This document shows, in pieces, positions 1 through 6,569 of a DNA stretch of 64,000 bases (its first letter is position 1; each line of letters starts with the position of its first letter). The position numbers were made by a program, and so were the translations under genes. Origin of the DNA: Bradyrhizobium sp. Ec3.3 (GTDB lineage: Bacteria > Pseudomonadota > Alphaproteobacteria > Rhizobiales > Xanthobacteraceae). The notes below the pieces were generated by a model. It made no database searches and was not told where the DNA came from. It saw only the letters and a program-made list of their open reading frames with translations. The stretch lies in NCBI RefSeq assembly GCF_000472925.1, contig NZ_AXAS01000032.1:59933-123932 (forward strand). The letters run 5' to 3'.

Positions 1-592
1 TGCTGTGACGCGCCACCGCCAGCCGCTCGCTGAGCGAGGCTGTGTTGCGCGGCAGGCCGCGGGGCAGGCCGAGCAGAAGGCCCGCGAGCGCAACAGTGCC
101 GATCAGGGCGACCATGGCGAAGGTCGCGCGCCAGCCGAGCAGGCTGCCGACGAGATTGCCGACGGGAACGCCAATAACGGTCGCGACCGTGAGGCCCGAG
201 GTGACAAGCGCCACCGCACGGCCGCGCCGTTCCGGCGAAGCGACCGCCACGGACACCGCGAGCGCCGTCGGCATGCACAGCCCGGAGCCCAGCGCCATCA
301 GCATACGCGAGGCCAGCAGCAGGGCGTAGTTGGACGCCTCCATCGCCGCGAGGTTTCCGGCGACGAAGGTGGACAGCGCCAGGGCCAGCACAGTGCGGCG
401 GTCGGTATTGTTCAGCGTCACCGCCAGAATCGGCGAGCCCACGGCGTAGGTGAGGGCGTATGCAGTGACCAATTGGCCGGCGGCCGGGACAGAGATCGAC
501 AGGTCAGTGGCGATCGCGGGCAAAAGCCCTGCAATAACAAATCCTTCCGTGCCGATCGCGAAGGCCGCCAGGGCCAGCCAGAACACGCTCAT
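1..592 (-). CDS. MFS efflux transporter, 5' part (runs off the left edge)
   Basis: Reading leftward from ATG at 592, 197 codons remain open to the window edge. The translation begins MSVFWLALAAFAIGTEGFVI and shows about six hydrophobic helices. The sequence ASRMLMALGSGLCMPTALAV and the short basic stretch after SPERRGRA match the conserved loops of 12-TM drug/sugar efflux MFS proteins of the AraJ/YdhP type. It would act in the inner membrane as a proton-coupled exporter; the substrate cannot be told. It diverges from an ArsR-type regulator at 707, and the shared 114-bp gap carries two identical inverted repeats, so it is probably repressed by that neighbour. Family call is firm; the C-terminal half is not visible. 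Confidence 0.85.
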   Translation of the reverse strand, partial: MSVFWLALAAFAIGTEGFVIAGLLPAIATDLSISVPAAGQLVTAYALTYAVGSPILAVTLNNTDRRTVLALALSTFVAGNLAAMEASNYALLLASRMLMALGSGLCMPTALAVSVAVASPERRGRAVALVTSGLTVATVIGVPVGNLVGSLLGWRATFAMVALIGTVALAGLLLGLPRGLPRNTASLSERLAVARHS

Positions 593-608
593 TGGACAAC
601 ATCCCTAT

Positions 609-626
609 GTTCAACGTTTATTGAAC
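609..626. promoter_or_regulatory. Operator 1: GTTCAA-N6-TTGAAC inverted repeat
   Basis: A perfect 6+6 inverted repeat with 6-bp spacer lies just upstream of the MFS start. An identical copy lies 49 bp away (658-675). Two copies in the gap between a transporter and a winged-helix regulator are what a dimeric ArsR-type repressor operator looks like. Binding by the 707-1078 protein is inferred. Confidence 0.7.
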
Positions 627-657
627 TATTGAATGCGAAGTTTGGAGGAGTCAATTG

Positions 658-675
658 GTTCAAGAACTATTGAAC
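658..675. promoter_or_regulatory. Operator 2: GTTCAA-N6-TTGAAC inverted repeat
   Basis: Second perfect copy of the inverted repeat seen at 609-626, with the same half-sites and spacer length but a different spacer sequence. It lies 31 bp upstream of the ATG at 707, so it could serve autoregulation of the regulator. Confidence 0.7.
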
Positions 676-706
676 ATTGCGGCCGCTTCGCTATGATTCT
701 CAGATC

Positions 707-1078
707 ATGAGCCGCACACCTCTCCATCCCACCCGCGAGCAGATCGAATTGCCGATGGTCCTGGATTGCCTGAGCGATCCGATCCGATTGGCGATCGTGT
801 ACCAACTCGCCCAGCAGGAACGTGTCAGCAGCGAACTGTGCTGCGGCGACTTCAGCGGGCTCGCCGGCAAATCCAACCTCGCCTATCACTTCGCCAAGCT
901 GCGCGAATGCGGCCTGATGCTGACGCGCGTGGCGGGCACCAACCGGTTCATGCGGCTGCGCCGCGAGGATCTGGACGCGCGTTTTCCGGGCCTGCTCGAT
1001 GCCGTGATCAACTCGGCCGCCAAGGATGCCGATCGGCTTCAGCTCTGGCCCGAATGTGAAGTGGTTCAGGGGGAGTGA
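707..1078 (+). CDS. ArsR-type winged-helix transcriptional repressor
   Basis: A 123-aa protein starting at ATG 707 (an upstream TTG at 677 is in frame but falls just past operator 2 and is less likely). After a short N-terminal tail comes LPMVLDCLSDPIRLAIVYQL, the usual start of an ArsR wing domain, then a recognition region with KSNLAYHFAKLRECGLM and the wing residues TRVAGTNRFMRLRREDL. It carries a CC pair at the start of the second helix, but no clear ArsR metal-binding signature, so the ligand is unknown. It is divergent from the MFS exporter and most likely represses it and itself through the paired GTTCAA/TTGAAC sites. Confidence 0.8.
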   Translation: MSRTPLHPTREQIELPMVLDCLSDPIRLAIVYQLAQQERVSSELCCGDFSGLAGKSNLAYHFAKLRECGLMLTRVAGTNRFMRLRREDLDARFPGLLDAVINSAAKDADRLQLWPECEVVQGE

Positions 1079-1131
1079 AGATTTGGGCGGCCAGTCCGTC
1101 TTCGCTTTCGCTTCGCTCCAGCTACGCCGGA

Positions 1132-1195
1132 CACGCTTCGCCCCTGCGGGCCTTGCGTGGCTGCGCCACGCGTAGCCCCGCAGGGGCGAAGCGTG
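1132..1195. repeat. Nested palindrome abutting the tRNA-like gene
   Basis: A 19-bp perfect inverted repeat (1132-1150 pairs with 1177-1195) encloses a smaller inner hairpin GCGTGG-CTG-CGCCACGC. The right arm ends at the CCA end of the tRNA-like gene (overlap of two bases), so it would sit at the 3' end of that leftward transcript. No U-run follows. The sequence resembles the GC-rich dispersed palindromes of Bradyrhizobium genomes. Confidence 0.7.
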
Positions 1196-1269
1196 GAGAC
1201 CCGGCCTGGATTTGAACCAGGATAAAGAGCGATGCACCGCCCTCGCGTTGACGCTTCCGCCACCGGGCC
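1194..1269 (-). tRNA. tRNA-like gene with abnormal anticodon arm (isotype not assignable)
   Basis: On the minus strand a 76-nt element has a 7-bp acceptor stem (GGCCCGG with CCGGGTC, one G-U), an encoded CCA, and a perfect T arm (CCTGG-TTCAAAT-CCAGG). The D arm is weak: a 3-bp GCG/CGC stem and no GG pair in the loop. The anticodon region (AGGGC...GCTCT) folds with an 8-nt loop, or with a longer stem and a 6-nt loop, instead of 5 bp plus 7 nt. Position 33 U and a purine at 37 cannot both be placed around one triplet. It may be a degenerate tRNA, a tRNA-like RNA or a lineage-specific odd tRNA. Confidence 0.5.
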
Positions 1270-1323
1270 GACTGGATCATTACCGATCGCAGTCGGGCAG
1301 GCTACCTCCACTCCCCGTTAACC

Positions 1324-2028
1324 CTAACCGCGCGCAAAGGGCGGGCGCGCGATGAAGGTCATGCGCCAGCGGTTGTGGCCGATATTGGTGTGCGCGCGCT
1401 GCACCGAAAACCCCGCCGCCGCGAGCTTGGCGGTGATCTCCTCCTCGCTGTAGCGCTGGAGTCCGATGCGCGAGCGCAGGTGGCGGTAGTCGGACAGTGC
1501 GGTCGAGACCAGTCCGACCAGCGCATCCCTGAGAAAGCCGTGACGTGCGCCAAAACTGAGCAGGGCCAGCACGTCCCTGAACATCCCGACCTCGGGCTGG
1601 AGGATGTCGCCGAGCACGAGCTTGCCTGAAGGTTTCAGGAGCCGGCGGATCACAATGAGCGCGGAGTCCAGTTCCGCAGGCGTCATATATTGGACGACCG
1701 AGTTCATCACCGCGAGGTCGATGGACTGCTCGGCCATCTTCCGCACGTCTTCAAGTGAGCGGACGCGGATCTTGGTGTTCGGTGCGAAGCGCGCGATCAG
1801 CCGGCCGCGCACGCCCGGCGCGGGCTCCGCCAAGATCAGCTTGCCGCAGGCATTCGCCACCTCACCCGCCGACAGCGCCTCGCCGCAGGCATAGTCCAGT
1901 ACCGTCGCGTCGGGCGAGGAGATGTAGCCGATGATGTCCCGCGCGATGATCTGGAAGTGCAAATCGCGATGCAGCTTGCTGACATAGATCGTGTGCGTGG
2001 AGTCGTAATAGTCGATCCAATCGTCCAT
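1324..2028 (-). CDS. Class I SAM-dependent methyltransferase
   Basis: A 234-aa protein from ATG 2028 (a TTG 21 bases upstream is in frame but less likely). Motif I is seen as VLDYACGEALSAGEVA, followed by the acidic strand end ILAEPAPG and, later, motif-IV-like DLAVMNSVVQYM and LLKPSGKLVLGDIL, the standard order of Rossmann-fold methyltransferases. The N-terminal DDWIDYYDSTHTIYV and the C-terminal segment are of the type seen in small-molecule or lipid/glycan methyltransferases. The substrate cannot be predicted. It diverges from dps; the stress promoter of dps lies between the two starts. Confidence 0.8.
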   Translation of the reverse strand: MDDWIDYYDSTHTIYVSKLHRDLHFQIIARDIIGYISSPDATVLDYACGEALSAGEVANACGKLILAEPAPGVRGRLIARFAPNTKIRVRSLEDVRKMAEQSIDLAVMNSVVQYMTPAELDSALIVIRRLLKPSGKLVLGDILQPEVGMFRDVLALLSFGARHGFLRDALVGLVSTALSDYRHLRSRIGLQRYSEEEITAKLAAAGFSVQRAHTNIGHNRWRMTFIARPPFARG

Positions 2029-2064
2029 GGTCTTCGAAGGTCCCGGCAAGTCGGTTCCGACCCA

Positions 2065-2089
2065 GGAACCGCGGCTGCTCGCCTGCGTT
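2065..2089 (+). promoter_or_regulatory. EcfG (general stress) promoter of dps
   Basis: GGAAC at 2065-2069, 16 bases, then CGTT at 2086-2089. This matches the GGAAC-N16/17-CGTT consensus of alphaproteobacterial EcfG-type sigma factors. It ends 52 bp upstream of the dps start and points the right way. Dps is a classical member of that stress regulon, which strengthens the call. Confidence 0.75.
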
Positions 2090-2141
2090 AGGGGTGCGAC
2101 GGCACGCCGTCAATGTCCGCGTCCTAACAGGAAGGTCTCCC

Positions 2142-2672
2142 GTGAGCAAAAAGCCAGATAACCACAAGATCTCATCCGATCTCGACACCCCGACCGATTT
2201 GGCATCCGGCTCGGTCGACAAGGTTTCGGAAGCGCTCAACGTGCTGCTTGCCGATGCCTTTGCGCTGTACCTGAAGACCAAGAATTTCCACTGGCACGTC
2301 AGCGGCCGGCATTTTCGCGATTACCACCTGCTGCTGGACGAGCAGTCGGAAGCGATTTTCGCCACCACCGACCAGCTCGCCGAGCGCGTCCGTAAAATCG
2401 GCGGCGCCACGCTGAAGTCGATCGGCCAGATCGCCAGGCTCAAGACCATCAAGGACAATGACGAGGATTACGTCCCACCGCGCGAGATGCTGCACGAGCT
2501 GATGCAGGACAACAAGCACGTCGCAGCCGCCATGCGCAAAGCCCATGAGGTGTGCGACGAAGCCGGCGATGTCGCCAGTGCGAGCCTGCTCGAAGTCTTC
2601 ATCGACGAGACCGAGCGCCGCACCTGGTTTCTGTTCGAGGCCAGCCGCCAGGAAGGCAGCAACGCGGCGTAA
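2142..2672 (+). CDS. dps: Dps family DNA-protecting ferritin-like protein
   Basis: A 176-aa protein. GTG 2142 is chosen because AGGAAGG lies about 8 bases upstream; an in-frame ATP-context start at 2094 would overlap the -10 element. The ferritin fold is marked by KNFHWHVSGRHFRDYHLLLDEQ near residue 45, whose His, Asp and Glu residues form the intersubunit iron site, and by a long four-helix layout ending ERRTWFLFEA. Dps dodecamers bind DNA and oxidise Fe(II) with peroxide, protecting DNA in starvation or oxidative stress. Regulation by the EcfG general stress sigma is indicated by the promoter at 2065. The lysine-rich tail sits at the N terminus. Confidence 0.92.
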   Translation: MSKKPDNHKISSDLDTPTDLASGSVDKVSEALNVLLADAFALYLKTKNFHWHVSGRHFRDYHLLLDEQSEAIFATTDQLAERVRKIGGATLKSIGQIARLKTIKDNDEDYVPPREMLHELMQDNKHVAAAMRKAHEVCDEAGDVASASLLEVFIDETERRTWFLFEASRQEGSNAA

Positions 2673-2704
2673 GGTACTCCGCCGCAACAAAGGTGCGTCC
2701 ACGC

Positions 2705-2750
2705 CGTGCCCACCACCTTTCCGTGATCACGGTGGAAAATGGTGGGCACG
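2705..2750. terminator. Bidirectional palindrome between dps and tauE
   Basis: Outer arms CGTGCCCACCA and TGGTGGGCACG flank a perfect inner 12-bp palindrome CCGTGATCACGG (2721-2732) with TTTCC/GGAAA around it. It sits in the 97-bp gap between the convergent ends of dps and the sulfite exporter gene. A terminator or dispersed-repeat role is likely; the arms resemble the GTGGGCAC repeat near 30.65 kb. Confidence 0.55.
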
Positions 2751-2769
2751 CCTCGACAAGGCTCCAGGT

Positions 2770-3561
2770 CTATTGGCCGAGGGCCATCCAGCTTCGATAG
2801 AGCATGTAGATCGCGACGGCGAAGATCAGCGCGGCGAAGACGTTGTTGAGCGCGCCTCGCTTGCCGGCGAGGTGTTTGGCCAGCCGCGCGCCGAGCAGGC
2901 CGCCAACGGCACCCCCCGCAAGGAAAACGATCGCGAGCCTCCAGTCGACCAGGCCGGCGAAAGCGTAGTTGGCCGCGGTGGTGAGCCCAAAGGCCGTGAC
3001 CGAGACGAGCGAGGAGGCGATGGCGTTGAGGATCGGCATCCCGGTCGCCAGCATCAGGGCGGGCACGATCAGGAAGCCGCCGCCGATTCCGAAGAAGCCC
3101 GACAGGGCGCCGGTCGCAAGACCGAGGCCCAGGAGCGCCGGGAAATTGTTGCGACCGAGCCTCACGGCAAAATCGCCGTCGCCTGCGCGTTTGCGCAGCA
3201 TCAGCGCGCCGACGACGAGCATCAACAGCGCGAAGATCAGCAGCAGTTTCTGGCCGTCGAGCATTTTGCCGAGTGTCGAGCCGCCGAGCGCACCCACAAT
3301 GCCCGCCACCGCAAAGACACTCGCGCATGGCCATTTCACATTGCCCGCTTTGGCATGGTTCGCCAGATTGATCCCCGCATTTGCCGCCACCGCGATCGCG
3401 CTCGTTCCGATCGCGAGATGGGGGTTAGCGACTCCGACGAGATAGACCATCAGCGGGACGGCCAAGATAGATCCGCCGCCACCGACAAGCCCAAGTGAGA
3501 AGCCGACGAGTGAGCCGGAGAGCGAACCGAGCGTCATTCGCGCTATCGAAAGCGCAACCAT
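2770..3561 (-). CDS. tauE: TauE/SafE family sulfite exporter
   Basis: A 263-aa inner-membrane protein from ATG 3561, with GGAG 9 bases upstream. About eight hydrophobic helices are visible, with the repeated family signature FSLGLVGGGGSILAVPLMVYL at the N terminus and FFGIGGGFLIVPALML in the second half. TauE/SafE proteins export sulfite or related sulfonates. It is the last gene of a leftward operon with a persulfide dioxygenase and two YeeE/YedE proteins, so its job here is most likely removal of sulfite formed by oxidation of persulfide. The whole set would be under the BigR-type repressor at 5478. Confidence 0.88.
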   Translation of the reverse strand: MVALSIARMTLGSLSGSLVGFSLGLVGGGGSILAVPLMVYLVGVANPHLAIGTSAIAVAANAGINLANHAKAGNVKWPCASVFAVAGIVGALGGSTLGKMLDGQKLLLIFALLMLVVGALMLRKRAGDGDFAVRLGRNNFPALLGLGLATGALSGFFGIGGGFLIVPALMLATGMPILNAIASSLVSVTAFGLTTAANYAFAGLVDWRLAIVFLAGGAVGGLLGARLAKHLAGKRGALNNVFAALIFAVAIYMLYRSWMALGQ

Positions 3562-3626
3562 TATTCATTGCTCCAGGAGATCCCCGCGCATCAGTTCGGG
3601 AGGCACGCTGCCGCTATTCTTGCGGG

Positions 3627-4520
3627 CTACAGCACGTTGAGCGGCACCTTGAGGAAGCGCTTTCCGCTCGGATCCGGCGAGGGAAGCCGGCCGGCCTTCA
3701 TGTTGACCTGCAGTGACGGGATGATGAGCCTCGGCATCTCCAGCGTCCGGTCGCGCGCCTCGCGCGCGGCCACGAACTCCTCCTCCGAGATGCCGTCGCG
3801 GACATGGATGTTGTGGGCACGCTGCTCGGCGACCGTGGTTTCCCAACGGATATCGCGGCCGTTCGGACCGTAATCATGACACATGAAGAGGCGGGTCTGA
3901 TCTGGCAGCGACAGGATCCGCCGGATCGAGCGGTAAAGGCTGCGAGCGTCGCCGCCCGGAAAATCCGCGCGCGCCGAGCCGCCATCGGGCATGAACAGCG
4001 TGTCGCCGACGAAGGCTGCATCGCCAATGACATGCGTCACGCAGGCCGGCGTATGGCCGGGCGTGTGCAGGGCAATCGCCGTCATCGCGCCGATGCGGTA
4101 ACTGTCGCCATCCCCGAACAGCCGGTCGAACTGACTGCCATCGCGCTGGAATTCGGTACCCTCGTTGAACACCTTGCCGAAGGTCTCCTGCACCACCGTG
4201 ATGTTTTCACCGATGCCGATCTTGCCTCCGAGCTTGCCCTGGATGTAGGGCGCGGCCGAGAGGTGATCGGCATGAACGTGGGTCTCGATCAGCCACTCGA
4301 GCGTGAGGCCGTTCTGCAAGACGAAGTCTATGATCGCATCGGCAGAGTGATAGGAGATACGCCCGGCGGCGTAGTCGATGTCGATGACGGAATCGATGAT
4401 GGCGCAGGCTTTGGAACCGGGATCCCGCACCACATAGCTGACCGTATTGGTCGCCGCATCAAAGAACGGGGTGATCACCGGCTTAACCGGAAGATCGACC
4501 GCGAGGGGAAGATCTGACAT
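3627..4520 (-). CDS. blh: Persulfide dioxygenase-type metallo-beta-lactamase (Blh-like)
   Basis: A 297-aa protein starting at ATG 4520. The frame is open far upstream, but that extension overlaps the previous gene in another frame. The metallo-beta-lactamase signature HVHADH is at residues 81-86, followed by HTPGHTPACVTHVI and GDTLFMPDGG, with the late His in FMCHDYGPNG. Family members (ETHE1, Blh) use one Fe(II) to oxidise glutathione persulfide to sulfite. No rhodanese domain is attached. Its place between YeeE/YedE transporters and a TauE exporter, with a divergent BigR-type repressor, copies the bigR operons known in Xylella and Agrobacterium. The role in sulfide detoxification is therefore well supported. 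Confidence 0.88.
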   Translation of the reverse strand: MSDLPLAVDLPVKPVITPFFDAATNTVSYVVRDPGSKACAIIDSVIDIDYAAGRISYHSADAIIDFVLQNGLTLEWLIETHVHADHLSAAPYIQGKLGGKIGIGENITVVQETFGKVFNEGTEFQRDGSQFDRLFGDGDSYRIGAMTAIALHTPGHTPACVTHVIGDAAFVGDTLFMPDGGSARADFPGGDARSLYRSIRRILSLPDQTRLFMCHDYGPNGRDIRWETTVAEQRAHNIHVRDGISEEEFVAAREARDRTLEMPRLIIPSLQVNMKAGRLPSPDPSGKRFLKVPLNVL

Positions 4521-4531
4521 TGGGAACTCCG

Positions 4532-4984
4532 TTACTCGTAGGATGGCGTCGCTAGCGTCGGTTGCCGCTCCGCGAGCGCGCGGGCAGCGGCCACGCCGAT
4601 CATCATCGCGATCACGAACAGGACCGAAGCCAACGTACCGTAGCCAAGCGCAACGAAAGCAGGGCCCGGACAGAAGCCTGCGAGACCCCAGCCGACGCCG
4701 AAAATCGCCGGCCCGACAATGACGCGCGGATCGAGATCGTTCCTGGCCGGCAGATGAAAGGTGTCGCCGAGCAGCGGCCGTTGCCGCTTCAGTACCAGGC
4801 GGAAGCCGATGAAAGCGGTGGCGACGGCACCCAGCATCACGAACATCAGGCTCGGGTCCCACGATCCCGCGCGAATGGCGGCGAGATCGAGGAAATTGAG
4901 GACCTTTGCGGGATTCGACATGCCGGAGATCAAGAGCCCGACTCCGAATATCAGGCCGATGGCAAATTGAATCAGGACGGACAT
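4532..4984 (-). CDS. YeeE/YedE family sulfur-transport protein (PmpB-like)
   Basis: A 150-aa membrane protein with about four helices, from ATG 4984. The family signature GVGWGLAGFCPGPAFVALGYG is complete, with the central Cys. Its upstream partner at 4993 carries the matching GSGCTSGHGVCG motif, so the two small proteins together look like one split YeeE/YedE transporter, with Cys residues lining the pore as in the thiosulfate importer YeeE. The stop is 11 bases from the start of the dioxygenase gene and its own start is 8 bases after the partner's stop, so the three are surely cotranscribed. Confidence 0.85.
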   Translation of the reverse strand: MSVLIQFAIGLIFGVGLLISGMSNPAKVLNFLDLAAIRAGSWDPSLMFVMLGAVATAFIGFRLVLKRQRPLLGDTFHLPARNDLDPRVIVGPAIFGVGWGLAGFCPGPAFVALGYGTLASVLFVIAMMIGVAAARALAERQPTLATPSYE

Positions 4985-4992
4985 GGCAGACC

Positions 4993-5418
4993 TCACGCGA
5001 GATGCCGGACGACGAAGGTCGTCACGAAGCCGGTGGTCATGAAGACGAGGGTGGCGACAATCGAGCGGGTCGACAGGCGCGATATGCCGCAGACGCCGTG
5101 CCCGGAGGTGCAGCCACTGCCCCACACCGAGCCGAAGCCAACCAGCAGGCCAGCCACGGCCAGCAGCACGCCGCCGGTCTCGATCGCTTGCGGTGGAAAC
5201 TCGCCGGTGACGAGGCGCGCAAGCGCGGGCGCGGCGATAAGCCCGGCGATGAAGGCGAAGCGGCCCGCGGTCGCGTCATCGCCGAAGGGCGGCAGCAGGC
5301 GCGCGGCGATGCCGCTGACGCCGGCGATCCGGCCGCTGACGGCCATCAGCATCACCGCGGAAAGCCCGATCAGGACCCCGCCCGCAAGCGAGGCCAGCGG
5401 TGTGAACGTAGTCGGCAT
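4993..5418 (-). CDS. YeeE/YedE family sulfur-transport protein (PmpA-like)
   Basis: A 141-aa membrane protein, first gene of the leftward sulfide operon, from ATG 5418. Four hydrophobic stretches are visible, and the conserved motif GSGCTSGHGVCGISRLS near residue 100 holds the Cys residues thought to pass sulfur species. Together with the 150-aa protein at 4532 it forms a two-part YeeE/YedE module (PmpA/PmpB in the bigR operons). The upstream 59 bp hold an AT-rich palindrome and the divergent BigR-type repressor, so expression is probably induced by sulfide or persulfide. Confidence 0.85.
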   Translation of the reverse strand: MPTTFTPLASLAGGVLIGLSAVMLMAVSGRIAGVSGIAARLLPPFGDDATAGRFAFIAGLIAAPALARLVTGEFPPQAIETGGVLLAVAGLLVGFGSVWGSGCTSGHGVCGISRLSTRSIVATLVFMTTGFVTTFVVRHLA

Positions 5419-5450
5419 GGGGTGCTCCTCAGAAGATTTAGTTGATTATT

Positions 5451-5464
5451 ATATTCGAATATTC
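5451..5464. promoter_or_regulatory. AT-rich operator palindrome (BigR type)
   Basis: ATATTCGAATAT at 5451-5462 is a perfect 12-bp palindrome overlapping a second one, GAATATTC (5457-5464). It lies in the 59-bp gap between the divergent pmpA-like gene and the repressor gene. BigR/SqrR-type repressors bind AT-rich palindromes over the promoter, which fits. Binding is inferred. Confidence 0.6.
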
Positions 5465-5477
5465 TAAATTATCAAGC

Positions 5478-5804
5478 ATGAAGAATCAGAGCAGACGCAA
5501 GGTTCCCGAAACCGCAGCCGTGGCCCTCGAAGAGAAGGCCGAGGAGGCCTCGCGCCTGCTGACCGCGATGGCGAACGCCAAGCGATTGATGGTGCTCTGC
5601 AACCTTCTCGACGGGGAGCGGTCGGTGGGCGATCTCGCCGACCTTGTCGGGCTGTCCTCGGCCGCGTTGTCGCAGCATCTCGGCAAGATGCGCGCGCTGG
5701 ATCTGGTCACGACCCGGCGGGACGGACAGACGATTTATTACCGGCTCGCCAGCCCCGAGGTTCGCGAAGTGCTGCAGACGCTCTATCGGCTGTACTGCGC
5801 CTGA
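5478..5804 (+). CDS. bigR: BigR/SqrR-type persulfide-sensing ArsR-family repressor
   Basis: A 108-aa winged-helix protein from ATG 5478 (an in-frame TTG at 5442 would overlap the operator). The order is ANAKRLMVLCNLLDGERSVGDLADLVGLSSAALSQHLGKMR and a TTRRDGQTIYYRLAS wing. The two cysteines fall at residues 41 and 107, almost exactly where BigR of Xylella has Cys42 and Cys108, the pair that forms a disulfide or polysulfide link to switch off DNA binding. Being divergent from a YeeE/YedE-persulfide dioxygenase-TauE operon makes the function as sulfide-responsive repressor strong. Confidence 0.88.
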   Translation: MKNQSRRKVPETAAVALEEKAEEASRLLTAMANAKRLMVLCNLLDGERSVGDLADLVGLSSAALSQHLGKMRALDLVTTRRDGQTIYYRLASPEVREVLQTLYRLYCA

Positions 5805-5823
5805 GCATGGTACTGAGACGGCG

Positions 5824-6351
5824 CTAGGGACGTCGCCACAGCCGCATCAGCGGCCCCTGCTTGCCCATCACCGGATCGCTAGGCGGCAGCTCGACCCTCG
5901 GAATCGTCTTCAGCGCCTTGGCGTGGTTCTCCGGCGTTGGGCGCGTGACTTCCATCTTCGATCCGGGCGGATAGGCACCGATCACGCAGAAATCGTCGCT
6001 TGCGCTGATGCATTGATGCCCGGTGCCAGCGGGGAGAATCGCGACGTCGCCGGCCTTGATGTCGAGCTGCTGGCCGTGATCGCCACCGAAGCGCACGCGG
6101 GCGTGGCCGCGCGCGACGCCGAGCACCTCATGCACGGTCGAATGATAATGGAGATAATCGTAGACGCCGTTGCGCCACGTGCCGCCCCAGCCGTTCTCCG
6201 CGAACAGGCCTTCGATGGTTTCTTCGGGACGCTTCGGATCGAGCTTGACCGTGCCCTGATAGACCAGGAACGGCAGGATGTTGTTCGGCACGAGGCCGTC
6301 GTCTTCGAAGACGATGGCGAGCGGCTCGGCCTTGTCGTGGACGACGGACAT
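5824..6351 (-). CDS. Cupin-domain protein (YjlB-like)
   Basis: A 175-aa protein. The cupin motif 1 is seen in YDYLHYHSTVHEVLGVARGHARVRFGG with the two His and Glu metal ligands, and motif 2 in AGDVAILPAGTGHQCI with the last His. The N-terminal part (ETIEGLFAENGWGGTWRNGVY) matches the YjlB-type stand-alone cupins, for which no reaction is firmly known. It is probably a metal-binding cytoplasmic enzyme or sugar-binding protein. It converges on the BigR gene with a 19-bp gap and is not part of that operon. Its upstream flank is filled by a dispersed palindromic repeat. Confidence 0.75.
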   Translation of the reverse strand: MSVVHDKAEPLAIVFEDDGLVPNNILPFLVYQGTVKLDPKRPEETIEGLFAENGWGGTWRNGVYDYLHYHSTVHEVLGVARGHARVRFGGDHGQQLDIKAGDVAILPAGTGHQCISASDDFCVIGAYPPGSKMEVTRPTPENHAKALKTIPRVELPPSDPVMGKQGPLMRLWRRP

Positions 6352-6409
6352 GGCAGGCTCCTGTGCGAAGGCTGGCAGGGATCAACAAGGCACGTCAGTC
6401 GACGTTCCC

Positions 6410-6515
6410 TGTCATTTCCGGGGCGACGCGCAGCGTCGCGCCCGGAATCCATCGTACCGCAGAGTTCGTTGCTCAATGGATTCCGGGCTCGCGCCTCGCG
6501 CGCCCGGGAATGACA
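6410..6515. repeat. Dispersed palindromic intergenic repeat (CATTCCGGG family)
   Basis: TGTCATTTCCGGGGCG at the left and CGCCCGGGAATGACA at the right form an imperfect inverted repeat of about 106 bp. Inside are GAATCCAT and ATGGATTCCGGGCTCG. Related copies occur in this window at 12822, 14324 and 28218, always between genes. Confidence 0.75.
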
Positions 6516-6540
6516 AAAATGCCCGGGGCGAGCCCGGGCA
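6516..6540 (-). terminator. Rho-independent terminator of carA
   Basis: On the minus strand GCCCGGG, a 5-nt loop and CCCGGGC form a stem directly followed by ATTTTTG. It lies 30 bp past the carA stop, in the correct direction. Confidence 0.65.
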
Positions 6541-6569
6541 TGACGTCGTGGCAGCGATTGCGCAAAAGC

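Noticed and set aside
4521..4862. N-terminal extension of the persulfide dioxygenase frame (would give 411 aa)
   Set aside because: The extension overlaps the YeeE/YedE gene in another frame and reads as low-complexity shadow; the ATG at 4520 matches the known family start.
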